From Psoroptes ovis (taxonomy: Eukaryota > Arthropoda > Arachnida > Sarcoptiformes > Psoroptidae), in the NCBI GenBank assembly GCA_002943765.1, contig PQWQ01000003.1, positions 1,426,001 to 1,490,000 of the forward strand: a DNA stretch of 64,000 nt, given 5' to 3'. The notes below the pieces were generated by a model. The model searched no databases. It was not told the DNA's origin and was given only the letters and a program-made list of their open reading frames with translations. Made by a program: the position numbers and the translations under genes. Of the stretch, positions 10,245 through 21,726 are shown piece after piece (position 1 is the stretch's first letter; each line of letters opens with the position of its first letter).

Positions 10245-13200
10245 TCAAATCACAATTTTTTTGATTGCAAATTGATGATCACATCCTAGACCAGGAATAA
10301 TCACATTAGATTTTTTCAATGTTTTATGATAATTCAAAATTTTTTTAGCCCGATGTTTACGTGATTCAAAAGGATTGGATTTTATCATTATGATAAAAAA
10401 TGCTAATAAATGATAAAAACAAATTTGAAAAATCAAGGCTAGAATGCAGAAACTGAAATGCTCATCATGCTCGATGCGTAAAAGGTAGAGTAACACTTGA
10501 ATTTCTTTTGGAAAACAACGATCAAATGCGTATAGTAGCATTGCTATACTTTCGACAATGAATCTTGCTGGAGAGAATAATGACAAAAATTGATAAAAAT
10601 AATGTAATTGACCAATCGGTGTTGCTGTATTCCCAAGAACGATACATAACATCGATAATCCTGGTATAATGATAGCTAATATTGTTATTTCACCTTCAGT
10701 CAATACGGCCAAAATATTACCGACTCCTTGCATAGCTATGCTACCTAATAAATATATGATTAATAGCCAAATATAAACACCGGGACGCACATCTTCATAA
10801 ATATCGATCCTATAAATAAATATTGATAACACTACAAACAAATAAATCCATTCCATTATGATACGAGGTAAATAAAATGTTCCAGAACTGTACCAACCTG
10901 ATTAATGACATAGATAGGAGATAGATTTGAGGAAAATATACATTACATACAAAAGAACTCACCATTACGTGATTCATTCCAAAAAAATTTGATATCTCTA
11001 GAAAATAACAATGATGACTGTACCAAGACAATCGGTAAAACTATATTAGCCACTACAATAATGTACCGAAACGAAAATTCAAGGTCTAGTTCATGTTCAA
11101 TGTCTTGTTCTGTTTTATTACATGTTGTATTCAAATCTTCTTCCGGATTTATGCAACCATTATAATAAACAATTTTCGGATTGAATAATACATGGAATAT
11201 GGATGGCTGAAACGAATAAATCAGAGTGAATGCTACCAATGGCATCCATTGAAAACCTTTTATAAATGAACAATAACGTAACATATATATCCAACATAGA
11301 TATATCTGAAAACGATTACGATTCCTTGGTATGCCATCAATTGCCTTCACGGTGTCATCAGTAATATTTTCATATTCATTCAAAATGTTTTCGTTTGTTG
11401 ATTGTGATAAATTCTGCACATCTGGATTTCTGTAATCATTACATGAATATTTGATCAATCGTTCGATTGGCAATAAATTATCTTGTGATGAATCTAAAGG
11501 TAAATGATGCTCTATTTTTTCTGGTTTTCCAGAATAAACACAAACACCACCGAATGCTAATACGTATATTTGATCAAACATCATCAATGTGTCCACATTC
11601 GGCTGATGAATACTTGCGATTATTGTCAAATTATGTCTACGTGCTAAATTTGCTAAACATTCAACAACAACTTTGCTGGAATTACTATCCAATCCGCTGG
11701 TGGGTTCATCAATACAAATCAAATTTGGCATGAAAAGACTTGTCAGTTCTAATCCTAAAGCCAATCGTTTTCGTTCCCCGCCTGAACAATTTTGTACATA
11801 ATTTTCGGCAGCATCTGAGATACCTAGTTCATTCAAGATATTCATTGCAATACTTCCGTGATTGATTTTCTTATTTAGTCTGAAATTCTTCATTTTGGAT
11901 GCATAAATCAAACTTTGTAATGCTGTCAAGCCTGGCATCAAATGTCCAGATATTTCTTGTGTTAAATAACAGACACGCGTCGGACAATATTTGGTCAGAT
12001 AGAATTGACTTTCATGACTCAATCTTGTTTTCATTTGACCATTCAGTACTTTTAATAAGGATGTTTTACCAGCTCCTGATGGTCCCATCAATGCATTCAA
12101 CGTGCCAAAGCGAAATTGTCCATTCAAATTGCGTAGAATCAATTTAGCATCCTTATCAATTGCTTGAGCTGATCGTATCTCGAATATAGAATCTGTGGCA
12201 AACAATGTGACAGAGCGCCAAGCGATCATTATTTTACCTTTGGTGAAATTTTCAAAATCTATCTCTTCTTTCTTTTTCTGCCGATTTATTTCATCGAAAT
12301 TAATTGTATTTGTTGACTTTAATGATGATGATCTCTTGGGAAAATCTATTGGAATCAATCCTATTTTATCATCTAATTGTGATTCCGATTGAGTTATTTT
12401 CGGTTTTTTTACCGAAAAACGAAACCACAAAATAATTAATGAGGCAAAACGTATCAAAGGGATATGAGCCATAATTTTCAGTAAATCAGAATAAATTTCA
12501 GTGGAATCGATGCCATAATCAACCAATGCATACGATAACTCATATTCTTCGTTACAAACATCCAAAAAAAATCGTGAATAAATTAAACCATTTTGTGGAT
12601 ATTTTGTCATCATCAAATCAGAAATAAATGTTAATAATGGATTGTTCATTTCATTTATGCTAAACAAAACGCCATTAAACATTTGTACAGTCTGCACAGT
12701 GATAATATTAATTAGCAATATTATCTCACGATTTGTGAAAATTGAGCCAAAAAATATACCGATACCTTGAAGATAAATATTATTAGCTGATGTAAATAAT
12801 AAAAAATTGCCGAAACGATTGAAATTAAGGCGATTATCATCAATGACCATATGATTGATAAAAAAATAAAGCATTACTGTTAGGTAAAATGAAATGAAAC
12901 ATAACTCAATCGTTTTTACAATCATGAGTGACAAATAAAATGTTCCGAGACTATACCATTCTATAAAAAGAGAGGAGATGTCACGAAAAACTCACTTAAT
13001 TAATAGATGAACTTACGATTACGATGTTCATTGCTGAAAAATTTCAACATTGGTATGAATTCTAAAACACTGAGGCATGCTATAGCGAAACCATATATCG
13101 ATATGCTAAGACCCGTGTATAAACGATATTGATCCACTGAATTTTTATCATTTAATCGATCAAAACATGTTTGGTTCATAGCATAAGAATGATCATCATC

Positions 13201-14446
13201 ATTATTCAAATTATCGAAGCGATAACATGTGTTTGTACGTACGATTGTGTGCTTGAATAGCATCGATATCACTGCAGCAAATGACAAAAACGTTAGGAAA
13301 TGTTTCAATATTTTCCAACGTTCAATTATGAATACTAAATTCATGAGACGACTTAATTGCAAATGGAAATCTTTGAAATTAAATGTTTTTCTTTTGATGG
13401 GGACATAATTGATGAAAGATTGGCTATCATAATCTAATGATGATGAAAACAATGCATTTTGTTCATCAATGACACAATTAGCCAAATTTTGTACCGTTGA
13501 ATCAGTAATTCCTTAAAAATAAATTAAAAATTAAAAAAATTAGTTAAATCAAAAATAAAAATCCTCTTGACTAACCTTCACATGCAATTTTCAGAAAAGC
13601 CTCGATTGGTGGCTCATTTTCATTCAATTGATGATGTTTCTCTAATTTTAATTGAAGATTCTTTGGCGAATCGAAATATATGCAAACACCACCTTTGGCA
13701 ATTATGTAGAGTTTATCGAATAACGCAACTATATCCGAACTTGGTGAATGTATTGACATGATTATCGTCAAATGACTATTGAAATCAGCCAAACGACGCA
13801 AACATTGCATCACTAATAATGCTGAATTGCTATCTAAGCCAGTAGTCGGCTCATCCAAAAACAAAAAATTTGGCTGTTCCAATGTCATTAATTCTTGGGC
13901 TATGGCGATACGTTTTTGTTCACCACCGGAACAATTCTCAAATCGATTCTCAAGTATTTTTTCATCAAGTAATAATTCATCCAAAATACCTTTAATGTGC
14001 TCATCGATCTTAGATGAAGAATGTGATGATGAATGATTTTTGAAACGAAATGCATAGTGAAGTATTTGATTGATAGTCATACTGCCAATAATAGTTTCAT
14101 GGACATGTTGTTCAATCATTCTGATCATTGGTTTTTTATTGTCAATACAATTCAAATAAATTTCAGAATCATTTGTCAGGCCATCACGGATGGTGCCATT
14201 GAGACAATTCAACAGGGTAGTTTTACCTGCACCACTAGGCCCTAAAAAGCCGTTCAATGTTTGAGAATAAAGATGACCATTCAAACGTTTCAAAAGGGTT
14301 TTTTTAGATTTTTTCACTGTGATTTTGCATTTCGATTGTCGATCATAAAAATTATAAACATCAACGTTATAACATAAGTTTTTCCATATGATCGATGCAT
14401 TTTGATAATTTTTCGACGACAATTTTTTCATTTGATCATCATCCAT
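10245..14446 (-). CDS. Full-size ABCG transporter, array copy 1 (intact)
   Basis: Four exons on the minus strand (14446-13576, 13511-13017, 12960-10963, 10897-10245) with GT-AG introns of 64, 56 and 65 nt give 1338 residues in one frame. Order: NBD1 has Walker A GPSGAGKT 69-76, signature CSGGE 172-176, Walker B FLFLDEP 194-200 and His233. TMD1 follows in exon 2 and the start of exon 3. NBD2 has Walker A 748-755, CSGGE 847-851, LICIDEP 869-875 and His907. TMD2 runs to the end. Exon 3 alone encodes TM helices followed by NBD2 without a stop, so the two halves are truly fused. Both ATP sites look consensus. External loops carry Cys and NXT sequons (NQT, NTT, NKT). The substrate is unknown; white/ABCG relatives move lipids, pigments or xenobiotics. 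Confidence 0.9.
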
Positions 14447-15144
14447 TATTGAAGATTTATTTATTTTTTTTCACGGATAAACAAACATATTTAGAAAATA
14501 TTTGAAATGAGATTTAATTCCGGAAAAAACATGAAATTTTCGATGGAACGATGATTGAAATTTCACCCAATAAATTTATTTCTTTCATACATAATTTTTA
14601 ATTCAAATTATTTTCACTTAATTCATTCAATATTGAAAGTTAAACAAGAAACCTCATGTGATAAAACAACAAGTCTTCATACAATCATATTTCAAGGTTA
14701 GTCATTTTATTTAACTAAATTAATTAATTTATTTAACCATTAGCATCATAATATTCATTCATTCATTTATGCATTTAGTCATTCATTTTTTATTAGTTTT
14801 AAACGATTATTTTTGCATATGTTTGCTGAAAAAGAATTCAAATATCTTTCATGTGAAATCAAATACATTATTTTTTTTCTGATGAAAAGATAATTATTAT
14901 TTTATCCAATAAAATTTAAAATAATTTAAATTTCTCTGAATACTTGCCGAACATCCAAACAACTCGAAAACATACAAACACATGCATAATATGATTGTAT
15001 TTCAACCAAACTAAATATATCTCATTTTGAAATTTGTCCACCAAGTTATTCATAATCAATTTCAATCAAATTTCAATTGAAATTTGTCTGTGTTTTCTCT
15101 CCATATCACGGACAAAAAATGTTAAACAAAAAAAGTGACAATTT
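14447..15144. other. Upstream region of ABCG copy 1
   Basis: About 700 bases of AT-rich DNA between the ABCG start codon and the tRNA-Tyr gene. It must contain the ABCG promoter, and recognisable versions lie upstream of copies 2 and 5. No ORF is seen. A run of seven T on the minus strand (15128-15134) just past the tRNA is a plausible Pol III terminator. Confidence 0.5.
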
Positions 15145-15289
15145 TCCGGACAGCCGGACTTGAACCAGCGACCTATGGATGTCTACAAATTTGTAACCAA
15201 TTATCAATCCGTGGTGTAAATTTAGGATTATAATTACAAATTGAGCGATTACTACAGTCCACCGCTACTACCAACTGAGCTATGTCCGG
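15145..15289 (-). tRNA. tRNA-Tyr (GUA) with a 71-nt intron
   Basis: On the minus strand the 5' half is 15289-15252 and the 3' half 15180-15145, separated by an intron at 15251-15181. The acceptor stem CCGGACA/TGTCCGG is perfect, with discriminator A. The A box is TAGCTCAGTTGG and the B box GGTTCAAGTCC. The anticodon loop reads CTGTAG up to the intron, giving anticodon GTA; the intron sits one base 3' of the anticodon, as is usual for eukaryotic tRNA-Tyr. The spliced length is 74 nt before CCA. The exon halves are identical to those of the copy at 21075 while the introns differ, which argues that both are functional. Confidence 0.95.
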
Positions 15290-16025
15290 ATAATACACCA
15301 CGCTCGGTGTGAGGTGAATCCTATTCAGTAGGAATAGATTATTGGATACAAATAGGTACCACACACATTTGGTATAAAATGAGTATAGTGGCTGGCTTGC
15401 TGATCATATATGTTAAAATAGTTGGATCTTTAACATGTGTAAATAGTCATCTTGCGAAACATTTTCAATCAAGTTTCACTGTCTATTTCAAGATATAAGC
15501 CAACTTGACTACAGCTATCAAGTCACTGTTCACTCTCGTTCCATGCATGCAACATGATAGCAGAGCGTTACCAGCGATAGTTGGATTTTTATTTTCACCA
15601 ACTCTTCTTTTGTTTAATTTGTGATTTGATAAATATTGTCTTCACTGGTCGTCTGTGAAAATCAAAAGTACCGAATAATTGAAAGAAAGACATGAAGAGC
15701 CTTCTAGCAAGAAGATGGCCTAATTGCATGCAGGATGAAAATGAATTCTAATGAAATTTTGCGATAGTTTATTTCAAGATTTGACTTAAGCTTATACCAA
15801 GAAATCAAAGCCGGATCAACACTCAAAAATTGAAACATATTACATACATCATCATTATTTGTGATGAGCGTTGCGCTAACCAAAGACTGACCAAATATCT
15901 AAAAGCCAATCTTAATTTGAAATGATCTTGTGAAAGGTGAAAATCAATACAAATGAAAATTTGGCAATGAAAATTGGTAAATAGTGAAGCAAACGTAACT
16001 TTCATAAATTTTCAATATAATTTTA
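15290..16025. other. Spacer between tRNA-Tyr and the first junction scar
   Basis: AT-rich spacer belonging to the duplicated unit. Parts recur after the other tRNA copies, for example the AGTGAAGCAAACG-like words. No gene is seen. Confidence 0.4.
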
Positions 16026-16115
16026 ATACTTGATGAGTAAAATGTTGTTTTTAAAACCTATTTTTTTGGCATATGACAGTTGTTCTGTCTGTTATCTTTT
16101 ACATAAGCGTGATTA
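16026..16115. repeat. Duplication junction 1: SARNP tail joined to DHFR tail
   Basis: 16026-16092 is a degraded copy of the SARNP 3' end (compare 42845-42925; TTTTTTTGGCATATGACAGT here, TTTTGGCATTTGAAAATT there). It runs directly into GTTATCTTTTACATAAGCGT, a copy of the last DHFR codons (10160-10180). The 3' end of ABCG copy 2 follows immediately. Confidence 0.7.
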
Positions 16116-16168
16116 GAAATTTATTCAAAAAAATTATTTTGAAGCTAAATTAATGGAAATATAATTTT

Positions 16169-19100
16169 TCAAATTACAATTTTTTTGATTGCAAATTGAT
16201 GATCACATCCTAAACCAGGAACAATTACATTAGATTTTTTCAATGTTTTATGATAATTAAGAATTTTTTCTGCACGATGTTTTCTAGATTCGAAAGGATT
16301 GGATTTTATCATTATAATCAAAAATGCTAATAAATGATAAAAACATATTTGAAAAATCAAGGCTAAAATGCAGAAATTGAAATGCTCATCATGTTCGATG
16401 CGTAAAAGGTATAGTAACACTTGAATTTCTTTTGGCAAACATCGATCAAATGCATATAGTAGCATTGCTATACTTTCGCCTATGAATCTCATTGGAGAAA
16501 ATAATGACAAAAATTGATAAAAATAATGTAATTGTCCAATCGGGGTTGCTGTATTACCAAGGATTGCACATAATATTGATATTCCTGGTATCATGATCAC
16601 TAATATTGTTATCTCACCTTCACTCAAAACAGCCAATATATTACCGACTCCTTGCATAGCTATGCTACCTAATAAATATATGATTAATAGCCAAATATAA
16701 ACACCGGGACGCACATCTTCATAAATATCGATCCTATAAATAAATATTGATAACACTACAAACAAATAAATCCATTCCATTATGATACGAGGTAAATAAA
16801 ATGTTCCAGAACTGTACCAACCTGATTAAACAAAAAAACACAGTAAAAAGATTAGATGTGAATTTGTATCAAGAAAAAAGAACTAACCATTCCTAAATTC
16901 ATTTTTAAAAAATTTGAAATCTTTAGAAAATAAAAATGATGACTGGACCAAGACAATCGGTAAAACATTATTAACGATAGCCATAATGTAACGAAACGAA
17001 AATTCCATATCTAATTCCTGTTCAATGTCTTGTTCTGTTTTATTACATGTTGTATTCAAATCTTCTGCTGGATTGATGCAACCATCATAATAAACAATTT
17101 TCGGATTGAATATCACTTGGAATAAGGATGGATAAAAAGAATAAACAAGAGTCAACGCTACAAATGGGATCCATTGAAAGCCCTTAATGAATGAAAAATA
17201 ACGTAACATGTATATCCAACATAGATATATTTGAAAACGATTACGATTTGTTGGTATACCATCAATTGCGTTCACGGTGTCATCAGTAATATTTTCATAT
17301 TCATTCAAAATGTTTTCATTTGTTGATTGTGATAATTTCTGCACATCTGGATTTCTGTAATCATTACATGAATATTTGATCAATCGTTCAATCGGCAATA
17401 AATTATCTTGTGATGAATCTAAAGGTAAATGATGCTCTATTTTTTCTGGTTTTCCAGAATAAACACAAACACCACCGAATGCTAATACGTATATTTGATC
17501 AAACATCATCAATGTGTCCACGTTTGGCTGATGAATACTTGCGATTATTGTCAAATTATGTCTACGTGCTAAATTTGCTAAACATTCAACAACAACTTTG
17601 CTGGAATTACTATCCAATCCACTGGTGGGTTCATCAATACAAATCAAATTTGGCATGAAAAGGCTTGTCAGTTCTAATCCTAAAGCCAATCGTTTTCGTT
17701 CCCCTCCTGAACAATTTTGTACATAATTATCGGCAATATCTGAGATACACAATTCATTCAAGATATTCTTTGCAATACTTTCATGATTAATTTTCTTATT
17801 TAGTCTGAAATTTTTCATTTTAGACGCATAAATCAAACTTTGGAATGCTGTCAAGCCTGGCATCAAATGCCCTGATATTTCTTGTGTTAAATAACAGACA
17901 CGCGTCGGACAATATTTGGTCAGATAGAATTGACTTTCATGACTCAATCTTGTTTTCGTTTGGCCATTCAGTACTTTTAATAAGGATGTTTTACCAGCTC
18001 CTGATGGTCCCATCAATGCATTCAACGTACCAAAGCGGAATTGTCCATTCAAATTTCGTAAAATCAATTTGGTATTCTTATAAGTTGCTTGAGCTGACCG
18101 TATTTCGAAAATTGAATTGGAGGCAAACAATGTGACTGAACGCCAAGCTATCATTATTTTACCTTTGGTGAAGTTTTCAAAATCTATCTCTTCTTGCTTT
18201 TTCTGCCGATTTATTTCATTAGAATCGATGGTACTCGTAGATATTGATGATGTTGCAGTTTTTGAGAAATCTATTGGAATCAATTCCATTTTATCATCTA
18301 ATGGTGATTTCATTCGAGTTATTTTCGGTTTTTTCACTGAAAAACGGAACCACAAAATAATTGACGAAGCGATACGCATCAAAAGGATATGAGCAATAAT
18401 TTTTATTAAATCAGAATAAATTTCAGTGACATCAATGCCATAATCAACTAATGCGTACGATAACTCATATTCGTCACAAATATCCAAAAAAAATCGTGAA
18501 TAAATTAAGCCATTTTCGGGATATTTTGTCATCATAAAATCAGAAATCATTGATAATAATGGATTTTTAATTTCATTTATGCTGAACAAAATTCCATTAA
18601 ACATGTTTAAAGTTTGTATTGTTACAGAATTAAATAGCAATATTATCTCACGATCGGTGAAAATAGAACCAAAAAATAGACCGAAACTTTGCAGATGAAT
18701 ATTATAAGCGGATGCAAATAAAAAAAAAATGCCCCAAACGATTAAGATTCAGGTTATAATTATCAATGACCGTATGATTGATAAAAAAATAAAGCATTGC
18801 AGTTATATAAAATGAAATCAAACCTAACTCAATTGTTTTCACAATTATAAATGACAAATAAAATGTACCAAGACTAAACCATTCTATTCAAAAAGAAAAA
18901 CATTCATTGAAAATTCGTTCATAGATTCACTCACAATTTCATAGTTTAACTTACGATTACGATGTTCATTGCTGAAAAATTTTAACATTGGCATAAATTC
19001 TATTACCGTGAGAGATGCTATAGCGAAACCATAAATCGAAATGCTAAGACCAGTATATAAACGATATTGATCTACTAAATTTTTATCATTTAATCGATCG

Positions 19101-20390
19101 AAACATGTTTGATTCGTTCCCGATGAATGGCCATCATCATACACATCCAAATCTAGATTATTAAACCGATAACATGTATTCGGCTGCACAATTGCGTCCG
19201 TGAATAACATCGATACCACTGCAGCAAATGACAGAAACGTCAGAAAATTTTTGAATATTTTCCAACGTTCAATTATGAATACTAAATTCATTAGTCGACT
19301 CAATTGCAAATAAAAATCTTTGAAATCGAATTCTTTTCTTTTGATAGGCACATAATTGATGAAAGATTGGCTATCATGAACCAATGATGATGAAAACAAT
19401 GCATTTTGTTCATCAATGACACAATTAGCCAAATTTTGTACCGTTGAATCAGTAATTCCTTAAAAATAAATTAAAAATTAAAAAAATTAGTTAAATCAAA
19501 AATAAAAATCCTCTTGACTAACCTTCACATGCAATTTTCAGAAAAGCCTCGATTGGTGGCTCATTTTCATTCAATTGATGATGTTTCTCTAATTTTAATT
19601 GAAGATTTTTTGGTGAATCGAAATATATACAAACACCACCTTTGGCAATTATGTAGAGTTTATCGAATAACGCAACTATATCCGAACTTGGTGAATGTAT
19701 TGACATGATTATCGTCAAATGACTATTGAAATCAGCCAAACGACGCAAACATTGCATCACTAATAATGCTGAATTGCTATCTAAGCCAGTAGTCGGCTCA
19801 TCCAAAAACAAAAAATTTGGCTGTTCCAATGTCATTAATTCTTGGGCTATGGCGATACGTTTTTGTTCACCACCGGAACAATTCTCAAATCGATTCTCAA
19901 GTATTTTTTCATCAAGTAATAATTCATCCAAAATACCTTTAATGTGCTCATCGATCTTAGATGAAGAATGTGATGATGAATGATTTTTGAAACGAAATGC
20001 ATAGTGAAGTATTTGATTGATAGTCATACTGCCAATAATAGTTTCATGGACATGTTGTTCAATCATTCTGATCATTGGTTTTTTATTGTCAATACAATTC
20101 AAATAAATTTCAGAATCATTTGTCAGGCCATCACGGATGGTGCCATTGAGACAATTCAACAGGGTAGTTTTACCTGCACCACTAGGCCCTAAAAAGCCGT
20201 TCAATGTTTGAGAATAAAGATGACCATTCAAACGTTTCAAAATGGTTTTTTTCGATTTTTTCACTGTGATTGGACATTTTGATTCTGGATCATAAAAATT
20301 ATAAACATTAACGTTGTAACATAAATTTTTCCATATGATCGATGTATTTTGATAATTTTTCGACAATTTCTTTCTTTGGTCATCGTTCAT
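16169..20390 (-). pseudogene. Full-size ABCG transporter, array copy 2 (one-base frameshift)
   Basis: Same four-exon layout as copy 1: 20390-19523, 19458-18955, 18883-16888 and 16821-16169. Exon 3 is one base out of frame. A run of ten A (18720-18729) replaces a shorter interrupted run in the other copies. It shifts the frame in TMD1 after the residues LNRLGHF and meets a TAA within a few codons. Downstream, TMD1, NBD2 and TMD2 are otherwise uninterrupted, with both ATP-site motif sets intact. The lesion is in a homopolymer, so a sequencing or assembly error is a real alternative to a pseudogene. Intron 1 and most of exon 1 are identical or nearly identical to copy 1. Protein if corrected: about 1340 residues. 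Confidence 0.8.
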
Positions 20391-21074
20391 TATTGATTTA
20401 TTTTTTCAACCTCCAAACACCTTTTTCGATAATATCTGAGTTGAGATGGAATTGCAAAAATAAGATGAAATTTCTGATTGAATAATGATCGGAATGTCAC
20501 CCTTAATTTCATTCTTTCAAGCAAAATTTTGATCATAATTTTTTTTTCTCAAATCATTTTCAATCAATTCATGTATGTTAAAAGTTGAATAAGAAGTAAC
20601 ACTCAATACTACAGTATTTAAACAAGAAGTCTTCACACAATTATATTTCAAGGTTATTCGTTCAATATTTCATTAAAATAAGTTATTTGATTTCAGCTCC
20701 ATTATATTCATTCATTCATTCATTTATTGATTCATTTATTTATTTTAACGGATGTTTTCGCATGTGTTTGCTGGAAAAAAAGGATTCAAATATTTTTGAT
20801 GTGAAATCAAATACATCATTTTTTCTGATTAAAACATGATTTAAATGAAAATTTTTTTAATTTTTTTGTTTTTTTTTAACTCTCAAAGCTTTGAAACAAC
20901 ACTAAAACATGGATATAAAATGCTTATATTTCAATCAAACAAAAATATATTGATGTATTTATATTGACTACTGGGTTGTTTTATTATCAATTTAATTTCT
21001 AGAAAAAATCAACAAAAATTTGTCGGTGATTTATCATGTGCGCAAGAAATGTTGAACAAAAAAATTGACAGACT
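20391..21074. other. Upstream region of ABCG copy 2
   Basis: Diverged counterpart of the region upstream of copy 1, AT-rich and without ORFs. A run of seven T on the minus strand near 21058-21064 follows the tRNA gene and can terminate Pol III. Confidence 0.45.
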
Positions 21075-21219
21075 TCCGGACAGCCGGACTTGAACCAGCG
21101 ACCTATGGATATCTACAAATTTGTAATCAATCATCAATGATTATAGAATATCAAAGAGTTAATTACAAATCTTAGCATATACTACAGTCCACCGCTACTA
21201 CCAACTGAGCTATGTCCGG
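21075..21219 (-). tRNA. tRNA-Tyr (GUA) with a 71-nt intron, second copy
   Basis: 5' half 21219-21182, intron 21181-21111, 3' half 21110-21075. The mature 74-nt sequence is the same as the gene at 15145-15289, with the perfect CCGGACA/TGTCCGG acceptor stem and GTA anticodon. The intron has the same length but a clearly different sequence, as expected if only the exons are under selection. Confidence 0.95.
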
Positions 21220-21559
21220 ATAATACGTTACGATCATTGTACATTTAGGTACATTTAACGGTCGCATATGTTCGTATGAGGAAACCATGTAAAAATGTTG
21301 CAAATCCAGATCAATAAGTCAATCAATGAAGAAAAGGCGAAAATCAATACAATTACAATGAAAATTTAGCAATGAATGGCGCAAAAAGTGAAGTAAACGC
21401 AAGAGCAGAAACAAAAAAGAGAAACAATTAATCGTTATGTTTGTATTGACAAAATGGGGCTACATTCATTCAACGCATCCATTTAAAAAAAGCAATTAAT
21501 CGATTGATTTGTTGATTAATCAAAATTATCAAATTAATTGATTAAATCGAAATGATTTA

Positions 21560-21665
21560 AATACTTGAAGAGCAAAATGCTATTTTTTAAAAATCTATTT
21601 TTATTTCTTTTAGCATTTAACAATTGTTTTGTTGTGGGTTGGTTATCATTTATAAAAGCGTAAAC
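21560..21665. repeat. Duplication junction 2: SARNP tail joined to DHFR tail
   Basis: SARNP-like sequence (TTTCTTTTAGCATTTAACAA at about 21604) passes through TTGTGGGTTGG into GGTTATCATTTATAAAAGCG at 21641-21660, a close copy of the DHFR C-terminal codons. ABCG copy 3 begins about 65 bases further on. Residual homology at the fusion is only a few bases. Confidence 0.8.
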
Positions 21666-21726
21666 AAATATTTTATTCAACAAAAAAACCTATTTTGAGA
21701 TGAAATGAATTAAATTTTCTGATTTT

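Noticed and set aside
11467..12392. Plus-strand ORFs of 60-100 codons through the ABCG array, repeated in every copy
   Set aside because: They are antisense shadows of the conserved ATPase domains. They recur only because the array repeats, and no homologue is recognisable.
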